DNA from: Arcicella rosea
GTDB taxonomy: Bacteria; Bacteroidota; Bacteroidia; Cytophagales; Spirosomataceae
NCBI RefSeq assembly: GCF_014204325.1
Contig: NZ_JACHKT010000029.1
Span: 1-64,000, forward strand
Length of the DNA stretch: 64,000 bases
Direction: 5' to 3'
Position numbers and translations under genes: made by a program. Shown here piece by piece: positions 1 to 8,700 of this stretch (positions are counted from its first letter, which is position 1; each line of letters begins with the position of its first letter). The notes under the pieces were generated by a model that saw nothing but the letters and a program-made list of their open reading frames with translations, had not been told where the DNA came from and did no database searches.

Positions 1-83
1 ATATGACAGATTACTTTTTTATCCCATTTTGAAGTAAATACAAAATTGTACTTTTTTAAGCAAATAAAAATCTTTTGCAAGAT

Positions 84-119
84 ATGAGCTTTTTAGGTTA
101 TTTTAGAAAAAAAGCTCAT
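84..119. other. Hairpin upstream of the aldo/keto reductase gene
   Basis: Arms ATGAGCTTTTT (84-94) and AAAAAGCTCAT (109-119) are exact complements around a 14-nt AT-rich loop. It could end transcription from a gene left of the window or sit in the leader of the next gene. There is no clean T-run after the stem, so its role is uncertain. Confidence 0.35.
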
Positions 120-168
120 AACTCACTGCTTTTCTAATAAAAGATAAACAAAAATAACGAACCCAACA

Positions 169-1155
169 ATGCAATATAGAAAATTAGGAAAAACAGGTTT
201 CGACATCTCAGAAATCAGTTTAGGTACTTGGCAAGTAGGTGGAAAATGGGGTGCAGATTTTAGTCATGAAACAGCAGATGCTATTTTAAATACTGCCGTA
301 GATGCTGGTATTAATTTTATTGATACTGCCGATGTCTATGGCAATGGCGAAAGCGAAAAAGCAGTTGGAAGGTTTGTAAAAACTCGTTCTGAACGCCTTT
401 TTGTGGCTACAAAATGTGGACGTCAATTAAATCCTCATGTAAATCAATCTTATCAACCTGCGGTACTTCGCAAATTTGTGGAAGATAGTTTGACCAACAT
501 GGGTTTAGAAACCCTTGATTTGATTCAACTACACTGTCCGCCAACGGAAGTATATTATCGTCCAGAGATTTTTGAATTATTCGACCGTTTGAAAGATGAA
601 GGAAAAATCTTGAATCTAGGTATCAGTGTCGAGAAAGTAGAAGAAGCTTTGAAAGGAATCGAGTACGATAACGTTACTTCGGTACAAATTATCTTCAATG
701 TTTTCCGTCAGCGTCCTGCTGAATTGTTTTTTGAACAAGCCAAGAAAAAAGACATTGGTGTAATTGTAAGAGTACCTTTGGCGAGTGGTTTATTGACTGG
801 AAAATTCTCTAAAAATTCTACTTTTACCGAAGGCGACCATCGTAATTTCAACCGAAATGGCGAGCATTTCGATAAAGGTGAAACTTTTTCGGGTATCGAC
901 TACGAAACTGGCTTATCGGCTGTGGATGAATTGAAGGCTTTATTTCCAGAACACCCGAACTTAGCACCAATCGCCTTGCGTTGGATTTTACAACACGATG
1001 CCGTAAGTACAGTTATTCCGGGGGCTTCTCGTCCAGAACAAGTATTATCAAATTTAGATGTTTTCAACATTGCTGACTTAACAACACAACAAGTTTCTAG
1101 TATCAATCAAGTGTACCAACAGCGTATTAAACCATTGGTTCATCAATTGTGGTAG
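169..1155 (+). CDS. Aldo/keto reductase
   Basis: A 328-residue NAD(P)H-dependent oxidoreductase of the aldo/keto reductase superfamily, expected to be a cytosolic TIM barrel that reduces sugar-derived or other carbonyls. The catalytic tetrad is visible: Asp52 in FIDTADVYGNGESE, Tyr57 in the same motif, Lys82 in VATKCG and His122 in LIQLHCPP. The C-terminal cofactor region reads VSTVIPGASRPEQV, typical of the family. Length is normal. The start is the first ATG in frame and gives the usual MxYRxLGxTG opening. A ThuA-like gene follows 32 nt after the stop and is probably co-transcribed. The physiological substrate cannot be read from sequence; sugar dehydrogenation or reduction is an inference from the neighbouring sugar genes. 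Confidence 0.93.
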   Translation: MQYRKLGKTGFDISEISLGTWQVGGKWGADFSHETADAILNTAVDAGINFIDTADVYGNGESEKAVGRFVKTRSERLFVATKCGRQLNPHVNQSYQPAVLRKFVEDSLTNMGLETLDLIQLHCPPTEVYYRPEIFELFDRLKDEGKILNLGISVEKVEEALKGIEYDNVTSVQIIFNVFRQRPAELFFEQAKKKDIGVIVRVPLASGLLTGKFSKNSTFTEGDHRNFNRNGEHFDKGETFSGIDYETGLSAVDELKALFPEHPNLAPIALRWILQHDAVSTVIPGASRPEQVLSNLDVFNIADLTTQQVSSINQVYQQRIKPLVHQLW

Positions 1156-1187
1156 TATATTCTAACTTAATTCTTAACAATTCAAAA

Positions 1188-1952
1188 ATGAAAAATAACC
1201 TCCTTAGAAGTACGCTGATATTTTTGTTGGCTTTGTCATTTACTAGCACCACTTTCGCACAGCAATTTAAAGTGTTGCTTTACACTAAAACTGCTGGCTT
1301 TCACCATGAATCAATTCATGAAGGCGTAGCAGCGATTCGTCAATTGGCGGCTCGCCATAATTTCTCGGTTACTTGGCAAGAAAATGCTACTGTTTTCAAC
1401 GATAAAGATTTGGCAAATTTCAGTGCTGTAATTTTCTTAAACACAACTGGTGATATTTTGAATGATGAACAACAAGCAGCATTCGAGAAATTTATTCGTT
1501 CAGGAAAAGGTTATGTGGGAATTCATGCAGCATCGGATACTGAGTACGATTGGACTTGGTACACTAAAATGGTGGGTATGATGTTCAAAATTCACCCTGC
1601 ACAGCAAACGGCTTATTTGAAAGTTGAAGATAGCAACTTTCCAGGAATGGAGCGTTTCCCTAAAAAATTCCTTTGGACAGACGAATGGTATGAATTTGGC
1701 GACCTAAAATCAACAGATTTACATTATTTGATTTCGGTAGATGAAAAATCTTATGAGCCTTATGCAAAATGGGGAACAAACGAAGGAAAAGGAATGGGCA
1801 AATTCCACCCAATTTCTTGGTACCATAACTACGATGGCGGTAGAGCATTCTATACTGCTTTAGGACATATTCCATTGACGTTCTCTGACCAAACTTTCTT
1901 AGATCATATCTATGGCGGTATTTACTGGGCAGCTACTGGTAAAGGTTTGTAG
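1188..1952 (+). CDS. Exported ThuA-like domain protein
   Basis: A 254-residue protein with a signal peptide (hydrophobic LIFLLALSF, cleavage near TFAQQ) followed by a ThuA-like domain (trehalose utilisation type, class I amidotransferase-like fold). Family features seen are LLYTKTAGFHHESI near the start, VIFLNTTGD, the GKGYVGIHAASDTEYDW block, and YHNYDGGRAFYTALGH near the end. The longer frame begins at 1149 inside the preceding gene, but only the ATG at 1188 gives a proper signal peptide, so I chose it. ThuA-like proteins in Bacteroidota usually sit with sugar dehydrogenases and isomerases. The exact reaction is not established; a role in periplasmic sugar metabolism is inferred from the upstream reductase and the downstream isomerase-like gene. 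Confidence 0.9.
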   Translation: MKNNLLRSTLIFLLALSFTSTTFAQQFKVLLYTKTAGFHHESIHEGVAAIRQLAARHNFSVTWQENATVFNDKDLANFSAVIFLNTTGDILNDEQQAAFEKFIRSGKGYVGIHAASDTEYDWTWYTKMVGMMFKIHPAQQTAYLKVEDSNFPGMERFPKKFLWTDEWYEFGDLKSTDLHYLISVDEKSYEPYAKWGTNEGKGMGKFHPISWYHNYDGGRAFYTALGHIPLTFSDQTFLDHIYGGIYWAATGKGL

Positions 1953-1990
1953 AACTTATCTGTTTCAATGAATTGATTCGAGTTTATACC

Positions 1991-2031
1991 TCAAAAAAAA
2001 TCCTCATATCAACGATATGGGGATTTTTTTG
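1991..2031 (+). terminator. Rho-independent terminator after the ThuA-like gene
   Basis: An A-tract plus ATCCTCATATC pairs with GATATGGGGAT around a short AAC loop, and a run of seven T follows. One mismatch interrupts the stem. Confidence 0.75.
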
Positions 2032-2096
2032 TTTGCCCGAACAACCACAAGGCTTTGTATATACAATGATAATATGTTCCAAAATGATTGACCTAA

Positions 2097-2424
2097 TCCA
2101 CATTTGTATCTAAGCATTTCTTAACAGAAACAGATGAGATACAAGTGTTTCTAAGTATTTGTCAATAGAAATATATTAGATACATATATTTATAAAAATT
2201 TTCCCACAGAAACATAATGGATACAAATGTTTCTAAACATTTTCTAACAAAAACAGAATAGATATAAGTGTATCTGAGCATTTTCCGACAGAAATAGAAT
2301 AGATACAAGTGTTTCTAGTCATTTTCCAATATAAATAGATTAGATACAGGTATTTCTTAGCATTTTCCAACAGAAACAGATTAGATACAGATGTTTCTGA
2401 GTATTTTCCACTGAAAAATACTCA
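2097..2424. repeat. Eight-unit 41-bp tandem repeat array
   Basis: Units begin at 2097, 2138, 2179, 2220, 2261, 2302, 2343 and 2384, an exact 41-bp spacing with diverged sequence and no indels. Each unit carries a near-palindrome like AGATAC-AAGT-GTTTCT followed by a CATTTTCC-ACAGAAAC segment. The last unit turns into a perfect hairpin (CTGAGTATTTT 2397-2407 with AAAATACTCAG 2415-2425) followed by a T-run. No ORF of note spans it. It fills most of the 573-nt gap between the ThuA-like gene and the minus-strand isomerase gene. Function is unknown. Confidence 0.9.
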
Positions 2425-2525
2425 GAAACATTTTTTGATTTTCACATGAATTATGAAGGGAATGGTCATCATCATATCAATCGCTAAAAATGCTCAAAAC
2501 TGACAGCTCATCGCTGAATACTATC

Positions 2526-3383
2526 TTACAGCCCCTTTAAATAAGTAATACTCAAAGGCACATTTTCTAATTCGTGTTCGCTTTCGTCTTCAATAAAGTA
2601 ATGTTTGATACCAATCTTTTTGGCTATCTTCAAAATCGCTGGCCAATTGGCTTGTCCTGTTCCCAAAACCACATCATTCTCTGCTGGAGTATGTCCAGAA
2701 AAATCACCTACTATGCCTTTTTTCAAATCTTTCACGTGCATCAATTTCCAGCGAGAACCATATTTTTGTAACAAAGCTTCTGGATTCGCTCTGCCATGAA
2801 GTGTCCATAAAACATCCATTTCAAAAGACACATAAGCAGGATTGGTATTCTTTACCAAATAATCGAAAAGTGTTCCGTCTTCATAAGGTCTGAATTCATA
2901 ACCGTGGTCGTGATAACAGAAAGTAAGTCCGTTTTCTTTCAATACTTTTCCTGCCTTGTTGAAAACTGCTACCGCTTTTTTAATATCCTCAATGGTAAAT
3001 TCATTGCCTTTGTGGGGAATCCATGCACACATCACATATTTTGCACCCAAAGCCTTGGCATTATCCACAACCTCTTGCGTGTTGCTCTCCAATTGTTCAT
3101 AACTACAGCCCGCCGAAGGAATACTAATACCTCTGTCGTTACAAAGTTTTTTATAATCAGCATTACTCATCCCTTTTGCTCCGCTACTTTCTATCTCTGT
3201 AATGCCCATTGCTTTGATTTTATCCAAAGTATTTTCAACAGAAACAGGGAAATGATTACGAAAAGTATAAGCTTGCACACCAAATGGAAAGTTAAATAAT
3301 GGTTTTGCTTTTTGGGCAAAAGTATCGCCGATACTCACCAAGAACAGCAAAGTAAGAGCGATAGTATAAAATTGTTTTTTCAT
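2526..3383 (-). CDS. Secreted sugar phosphate isomerase/epimerase-like protein
   Basis: A 285-residue xylose-isomerase-like TIM barrel (AP endonuclease 2 superfamily) with an N-terminal signal peptide (IALTLLFLVSIGDTFAQ). Probable metal ligands occur in the usual places: the MGITEIESSG block, SFEMDVLW around the middle, LMHVKDLKKG, and Glu in HYFIEDESEH near the end. Such exported isomerase-like proteins are common in Bacteroidota beside ThuA-like and GMC genes, and are thought to act on sugars or sugar acids in the periplasm. The substrate is not determinable here. It is transcribed toward the 41-bp array and away from the ECF sigma gene. Length and start are typical. Confidence 0.88.
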   Translation of the reverse strand: MKKQFYTIALTLLFLVSIGDTFAQKAKPLFNFPFGVQAYTFRNHFPVSVENTLDKIKAMGITEIESSGAKGMSNADYKKLCNDRGISIPSAGCSYEQLESNTQEVVDNAKALGAKYVMCAWIPHKGNEFTIEDIKKAVAVFNKAGKVLKENGLTFCYHDHGYEFRPYEDGTLFDYLVKNTNPAYVSFEMDVLWTLHGRANPEALLQKYGSRWKLMHVKDLKKGIVGDFSGHTPAENDVVLGTGQANWPAILKIAKKIGIKHYFIEDESEHELENVPLSITYLKGL

Positions 3384-3518
3384 GATTTGTGAAATTTATA
3401 ATTGAATTGGATGATTGAATGCTAAAAAAATAAGAGACGTAAGCCAGATTCATTTTTGTGTAAAAACTCCGCCGTTTTAGCAATTTGTTCTTTAGTTCGA
3501 CACGAAAAACCACTAAAA

Positions 3519-3632
3519 TCAACAGCAATTACAGCAGGCTTTTGGTTTCTTGAATGGCTTTTTGTCGATTTGTGCTTGAGCAGATTCCACAAAAACAATA
3601 CAGAATAACAGAAGTACAAGTAGTTTTTGCAT
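3519..3632 (-). CDS. Candidate 37-residue exported cysteine-rich peptide
   Basis: This small frame starts with a convincing signal peptide (MQKLLVLLLFCIVFVESAQA) and leaves a mature stretch of about 17 residues, QIDKKPFKKPKACCNCC, rich in Lys and ending in four cysteines. A different frame stays open just downstream (to about 3422), so it could also be the frameshifted or decayed start of a longer secreted protein. It lies in the 446-nt gap between the isomerase gene and the ECF sigma gene. Nothing else was recognised in that gap. A CCxCC tail would suit metal binding, but that is inference only. Confidence 0.45.
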   Translation of the reverse strand: MQKLLVLLLFCIVFVESAQAQIDKKPFKKPKACCNCC

Positions 3633-3829
3633 GCTTCAAAGCTTTAAATGGAGGAGATAATAGATAATTCTTTAAAAATATTGCGTAGAAAATCAACATC
3701 TACCCTTTTCTGAATGTAAGCATACAGAATAGAAGCATAAATTGCATTTTAAAAATATTTTTTAAAATCATTTAGGGATTTTGGCGACTTGTTTGACTAT
3801 ACATCAAATATTGATTCCGGAACAATCAC

Positions 3830-4387
3830 ATGAAGCATTCACAACTAAGCGATGAACAATTGATAGACTTTCTGAAGAGGGACGATAAAAAAGCCTTTGA
3901 GGAAATCTATCATCGCTATTGGTACAAACTTTTTGGCGTTGCCTATCACGAAACAGGCACTAAAGAAGAAGCTGAAGAGCTTGTTCATGATTTGTTTGAA
4001 AGTCTTTGGTTAAAACGAGAACAGTTGAATATTCGTTTTTTGAGTGCCTACTTGGTGGTTTCGATAAAACACTTAACAACCAATTATATCAAATCCCAAA
4101 TCACGAATAGAAAATTTCAGGAGTACATCATTTTCCATGAAATCAGGCAGTCGTTCTCTACAGAAGAAATTGTACATTTTGCAGATTTATCAAAAGCAGT
4201 AGATGAAGTATTGAAAAAATTACCAGAAAAAACCTGCGAAGTATTTAAGATGAGTCGATTTGAAAATCAATCTGTCAAAGACATCGCCCAACGTTTAGCT
4301 CTAAGTGAAAAAGCGGTAGAGTATCACATTACCAAATCGCTGAAAGTACTTAGAGAAAACTTAAAAGTATATCATGCTGATAATTAA
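3830..4387 (+). CDS. ECF RNA polymerase sigma factor, Bacteroidota sigma-70 family
   Basis: A 185-residue extracytoplasmic-function sigma factor. Region 2 is visible in FEEIYHRYWYKLF through EELVHDLFESLWLKRE, and region 4 in LPEKTCEVFKMSRFE followed by the helix-turn-helix SVKDIAQRLALSEKAVEYHI. Length fits the family that pairs with FecR-type anti-sigma factors at SusC loci. The downstream FecR gene follows after 54 nt, and a SusC with an STN domain lies beyond it. The expected circuit is substrate binding at SusC, signal through STN to FecR, release of this sigma, and transcription of the locus. The circuit is known for the families and inferred here from order. Confidence 0.94.
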   Translation: MKHSQLSDEQLIDFLKRDDKKAFEEIYHRYWYKLFGVAYHETGTKEEAEELVHDLFESLWLKREQLNIRFLSAYLVVSIKHLTTNYIKSQITNRKFQEYIIFHEIRQSFSTEEIVHFADLSKAVDEVLKKLPEKTCEVFKMSRFENQSVKDIAQRLALSEKAVEYHITKSLKVLRENLKVYHADN

Positions 4388-4441
4388 TTCTTCAATGCCT
4401 ATTGTTTACAATTTCACATCAAATTCCAGCAAATACGAAAG

Positions 4442-5446
4442 ATGAACCAATACGATTTCGATAAATTACTAGAAAAATACCTTGAGGGCACTTGCACAAA
4501 AGAGGAAGAAGCGATAATAAGGGAGTGGTCGGATAATATGCTAAAACATAGCGAACTTAGGTTGAATTCAAACGAAAAAAGCAATATTGAACAACAGCTT
4601 TGGGCAAGAATTCAACAAAGTTTATTTCCTAAAAATAAAACCGTACTTCGCTTCAAATGGACGGCTGTTGCCGTGGCGGCTTCCTTGATTATAGGTATTT
4701 TTGGCATATTTTATTATCAAAAAACTACGGCATACAGCCATTCATTCACAGAAAGTATCGCCAGCAATTTAGGCGTAATTGAAGTAAAAAATACCTCTAA
4801 TAAACCACAAAAAATTAAATTAGAAGACGGCAGTGAAATCGTACTGAAAGCAGAAAGCAGCATTAGTTATCCAGAACATTTCAACGATAAAACCCGCAGT
4901 GTCTATTTAAAAGGTGAAGCATTTTTCAAAGTAAAAAGAAACCCTTCAAAACCATTTATTGTACATACCCGTGATTTAGTGACAGAAGTATTAGGCACAA
5001 GTTTCACCATCAAATCTTACGATGATTCAAAAGCGATTGAAGTCTTAGTAGCTACAGGAAGAGTATCGGTTTATGAAAATTCAGAAGATAATGTTACTCA
5101 TAAAAATGGCGTAATTCTAACCCCAAACCAGAAAATTGTTTTTGATAAAGAAACGAAAAAACTGATTCCAAGTTTGGTTGAAAATCCAGTTATCGTGAAT
5201 ATTCCTGCTACAACATTAGATTTCATTTTTGAAGAAACTCCACTTACAGAAGTATTAGAACGTTTGAAAGAAGCTTATCAAATAGAGTTTGTAGTTGAAA
5301 ATCATGAACTCAATAAATGTGTATTCACCGCAGATTTAAACGAAATTTCTTTACATAACCAGCTTGATTTAATTTGTAAATCGGTCAACGCTACTTACGA
5401 ACAGCGTGGAACGGTGATTTTTATCAACGGTACAGGATGTCAGTGA
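4442..5446 (+). CDS. FecR-type anti-sigma factor
   Basis: A 334-residue single-pass inner-membrane protein. Residues 1-70 form the cytoplasmic anti-sigma part (YLEGTCTKEEEAIIREW), one membrane span lies at about 72-92, and the periplasmic FecR domain includes the hallmark run LEDGSEIVLKAESSISYP, then VLGTSFTIKSY and VATGRVSVY. The C-terminal part carries a DUF4974-like segment with PLTEVLERLKEAYQIEF. It would hold the adjacent ECF sigma factor and sense the STN domain of the SusC encoded next. Length is normal for the family. Confidence 0.94.
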   Translation: MNQYDFDKLLEKYLEGTCTKEEEAIIREWSDNMLKHSELRLNSNEKSNIEQQLWARIQQSLFPKNKTVLRFKWTAVAVAASLIIGIFGIFYYQKTTAYSHSFTESIASNLGVIEVKNTSNKPQKIKLEDGSEIVLKAESSISYPEHFNDKTRSVYLKGEAFFKVKRNPSKPFIVHTRDLVTEVLGTSFTIKSYDDSKAIEVLVATGRVSVYENSEDNVTHKNGVILTPNQKIVFDKETKKLIPSLVENPVIVNIPATTLDFIFEETPLTEVLERLKEAYQIEFVVENHELNKCVFTADLNEISLHNQLDLICKSVNATYEQRGTVIFINGTGCQ

Positions 5447-5447
5447 A

Positions 5448-5522
5448 GAATTGTGAATGATGAGTTATGAATTGTGAATTAATAATTTTTACTCCCGATT
5501 CACAACTCATCATTCACAATTC
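5448..5522. repeat. Inverted repeat built from GAATGATGAGTT-type words
   Basis: Left arm 5448-5472 and right arm 5498-5522 are complementary over 25 positions with one mismatch. Both arms consist of short words such as AATTGTGAAT and GATGAGTT. Further right-hand copies (CATAACTCATAACTC) run to about 5558. The same words recur at about 14090-14130 and 22180-22215. Confidence 0.85.
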
Positions 5523-5612
5523 ACAACTTAAAATTCCAAATTCATAACTCATAACTCAAAACGCTTAATTCCCTTTAACTCCATGAAAACATAGTCGCTT
5601 TCAAATGAAAAA

Positions 5613-5639
5613 GCCGATAATGTTACGAGCATTACCGGC
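5613..5639 (+). promoter_or_regulatory. GC-rich hairpin in the susC leader
   Basis: GCCGATAATG (5613-5622) pairs with CATTACCGGC (5630-5639) with one mismatch around a 7-nt loop. It stands about 94 nt before the susC start in otherwise AT-rich DNA. No T-run follows, so it is not a simple terminator. It may be a leader element or RNA regulatory site for the SusC/SusD operon; the second SusC in the window lacks it. Confidence 0.5.
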
Positions 5640-5732
5640 CTAAGAAACCCCACCAAACGCCAATTCGGTGACATCAGGACGATGTTCAGGGTTTGTTTTT
5701 CCACATTTCACAGTTTAAAAACAGTTAAAAGT

Positions 5733-8700
5733 ATGAAAAAAAAATTATCATTTAAAAAGATTCTCTCCAAAGCGATGCGAATTACCATTACTCAATTATT
5801 CCTCTCGATTATTTGTTGCGGAATTTCCCTCGCCAACAATGCTTTTTCGCAAGAGGTACTCAATAAAAGTATTACGCTAAGAACTGGGACGAGTACTGTT
5901 AAAAAAGTATTATTCCTGATAGAGAAGAAAGCAGATGTAAAGTTTGTGTATAGTCCAAATGCCATTCAGGCAGAGCAAATTGTGTCTTTTGATTTTACTG
6001 ATGATAAATTATCAAAGGTTTTAGAGAAACTTCTTAGTCCATTAAATATTTCGTATGAAGTAATGGACAATCGTATTCTTCTTCGTAAAAAGACGGTTAC
6101 TGAAAAAGAAAATATTCAAACAATCATCCCAAACGAAATAATCGCCGAACAAAGTATCACGGGAACAATCACCGATGAAAAGGGACAAGTATTACCTGGC
6201 GTTTCGGTTCTGGTAAAAAATACCAACAGAGGTACTGCAACAGACAACAAAGGTCAATATAAAATTGCAGTGCCAGACGGTAACAACACCTTGGTTTTCT
6301 CATTTGTGGGTTATCAGAAACAAGAAATTGCGGTGGCTGGTCGCTCGGTAATCAACGTTTCGATGTTGGTTGAAAACCAAAGTTTGGAAGAAGTTGTAGT
6401 AGTTGGTTATGGTACGCAGTCTCGTAAAAACTTAACAAGTGCTATTACAACCATCAAACCAGAAGATATGAACAGAGGTGCCATCAGTGATGTTGGTCAG
6501 TTATTACAAGGAAAAGTACCAGGATTGAACATCACAAGAAGTGGTGACCCTAACCGTGCGGCGGCTATCATTTTACGTGGAGCTTCTTCATTACGTGATG
6601 GTGCACAATCACCCTTATTCGTTATTGACGGTGTGCCGGGTGCAGATATTTCTTTGATTGCTCCAGATGATATTGCCACAATGGATATTTTGAAAGATGC
6701 TGCTGCAACTGCAATCTATGGTAACCGTGCTGCTAATGGAGTAATCATGGTTACGACCAAACGTGCTAATAAAGGACAAATGCAGGTTTCGTATAGTTCA
6801 TATATGGCAATCGACAAAGTATCTAAGCAGTATGAAATGATGGACGCCAACCAGTTGAAAACATTTTTAACAAAAAATGGACAAGCTCTATCCCCAGAAG
6901 ATGATTTAGGTGCTAATACCAATTGGCAAGATGCCGTACAACGTAGTTCAGCCATTAGCCAAAACCATAATATTTCTTTTGGTGGTGGAAACGAGAATAC
7001 AATTTATAATGCAAGTATTAACTATTTCGACCAAGAAGGTGTCATTAAATCAAGTGCTTTAAATCGTGTTGTCGCAAGATTATCAATCGAACAAAAAGCG
7101 TTTAATGATAAGTTGAAATTGGGTTTATCAGTAACCAATTCGGTAAGTGATGCAAAATGGGTTCCTTATAGAAACACTGTTTTAGCCCAAATGTTGACTT
7201 ATTTACCGACGGCTCCTATCCATAATGAAGACGGTTCTTTTTATGATAACTTTAGTAAATCAAGTTATTATAATCCTGTTTCATTAATCGAAAACGCAGA
7301 AGAACGTTTGAAGTACAAGAGTTTAATAGGAACTTTCTTCGGACAGTTAAAACTTCCTTTAGGTTTTACTTATGATATAAAATTCTCGTACCAAAACTTT
7401 CAAACAAATTATGGAGCATACTACAACAGTTATTATACCCAATATTATAATAACATCCGTAGCACACCAGAACCTCCAGGAAACCCATCTTTCATCAATT
7501 TAGTGGGTGCAAATGGTTTGGCTACCAGAAATGCGTATCAGAATACTCAGAGTTTATTAGAAACGTATCTTACTTGGGATAAGCAAATCGGCGACCATTC
7601 ATTAAACGCCGTTGTAGGTTATTCTTGGCAAGAAAGTATCAATGGCGACGGTTTTCAAGCAACCAGCACCAACTTCCCTGTTGATGCCGTTGGTTATAAC
7701 AATTTAGGTTTAGGAAACCCTTATGCAGTCAATTCTTTCAGAGTAAACTATGGCGGTGATAATTACCAACAAGTACGTTTGATTTCAGATTTTGGTCGTT
7801 TTAACTATAACTACAAAAACAAATACCTTTTACAGGCTTCTGTACGTAGAGATGGTTCATCGGTCTTTGGTTTGAACAGACAATGGGGTTATTTCCCAGC
7901 AGTTGGTTTTGCATGGAGAATCGACCAAGAGGCATTCATGGAAAAACAAAACGCATTTAGTGAACTTAAACTCCGTATGAGCTACGGAACAACTGGAAAC
8001 TCATTAGGTTTCAGTCCATATACAACCAAATTGATTTACGGTAATGTTGGTACTTTTTATTACAATGGAAGCCAACAATCTGCTATCGGAGCTTTACAGA
8101 ATGAAAATCCAGATTTAGGATGGGAAAAAACTGCTACCGCTAACATCGGTCTTGATTTTGCCATTGCTAAAGGAAAAGTAAGCGGTACTTTAGAAGTATA
8201 TGATAAAACAACTTCTGATTTGATTTGGACCTATCCAGTAAGTACTGTGTTATATCCAAATGGTTCATTAACGGCCAATGTTGGAAAAATGAGCAATAAA
8301 GGTGTTGAATTTACCTTGAATGTTAATGCCGTAAAAACCAACAACTTTTCTTGGAATACAACCCTCAATTTAGCACATAATCAAAACAAGATTGTCAGTC
8401 TTTCAAATTCAACGCTGAAAACAGATTCTGTAAAAATTGTACAACCTGATGGCGGTGGACAAACTGGTGAAACCATTCAATTAATTGTGGCGGGTCAACC
8501 AATTGGGCAATTTTTTACTTATGAATATGCTGGAAAAGATGCTAATGGCGTTTCGCAATATTACAATGCAAAAGGTGAACTTACGACCAAACCCGTTAGC
8601 GTAAAAGACTACAAAGCTTTGGGAAATGCTCAACCAAAATTATTATTGGGTTGGTCGAACAACTTCACTTATAAAAACTTTGATTTGAATATTTTCATGA

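Noticed and set aside
2097-2424. Possible CRISPR array at the 41-bp repeats
   Set aside because: The whole 41-bp unit is repeated, with no unique spacers and no cas genes.
2904-3299. 131-codon plus-strand ORF opposite the isomerase-like gene
   Set aside because: Antisense shadow of a conserved gene with clear family motifs.
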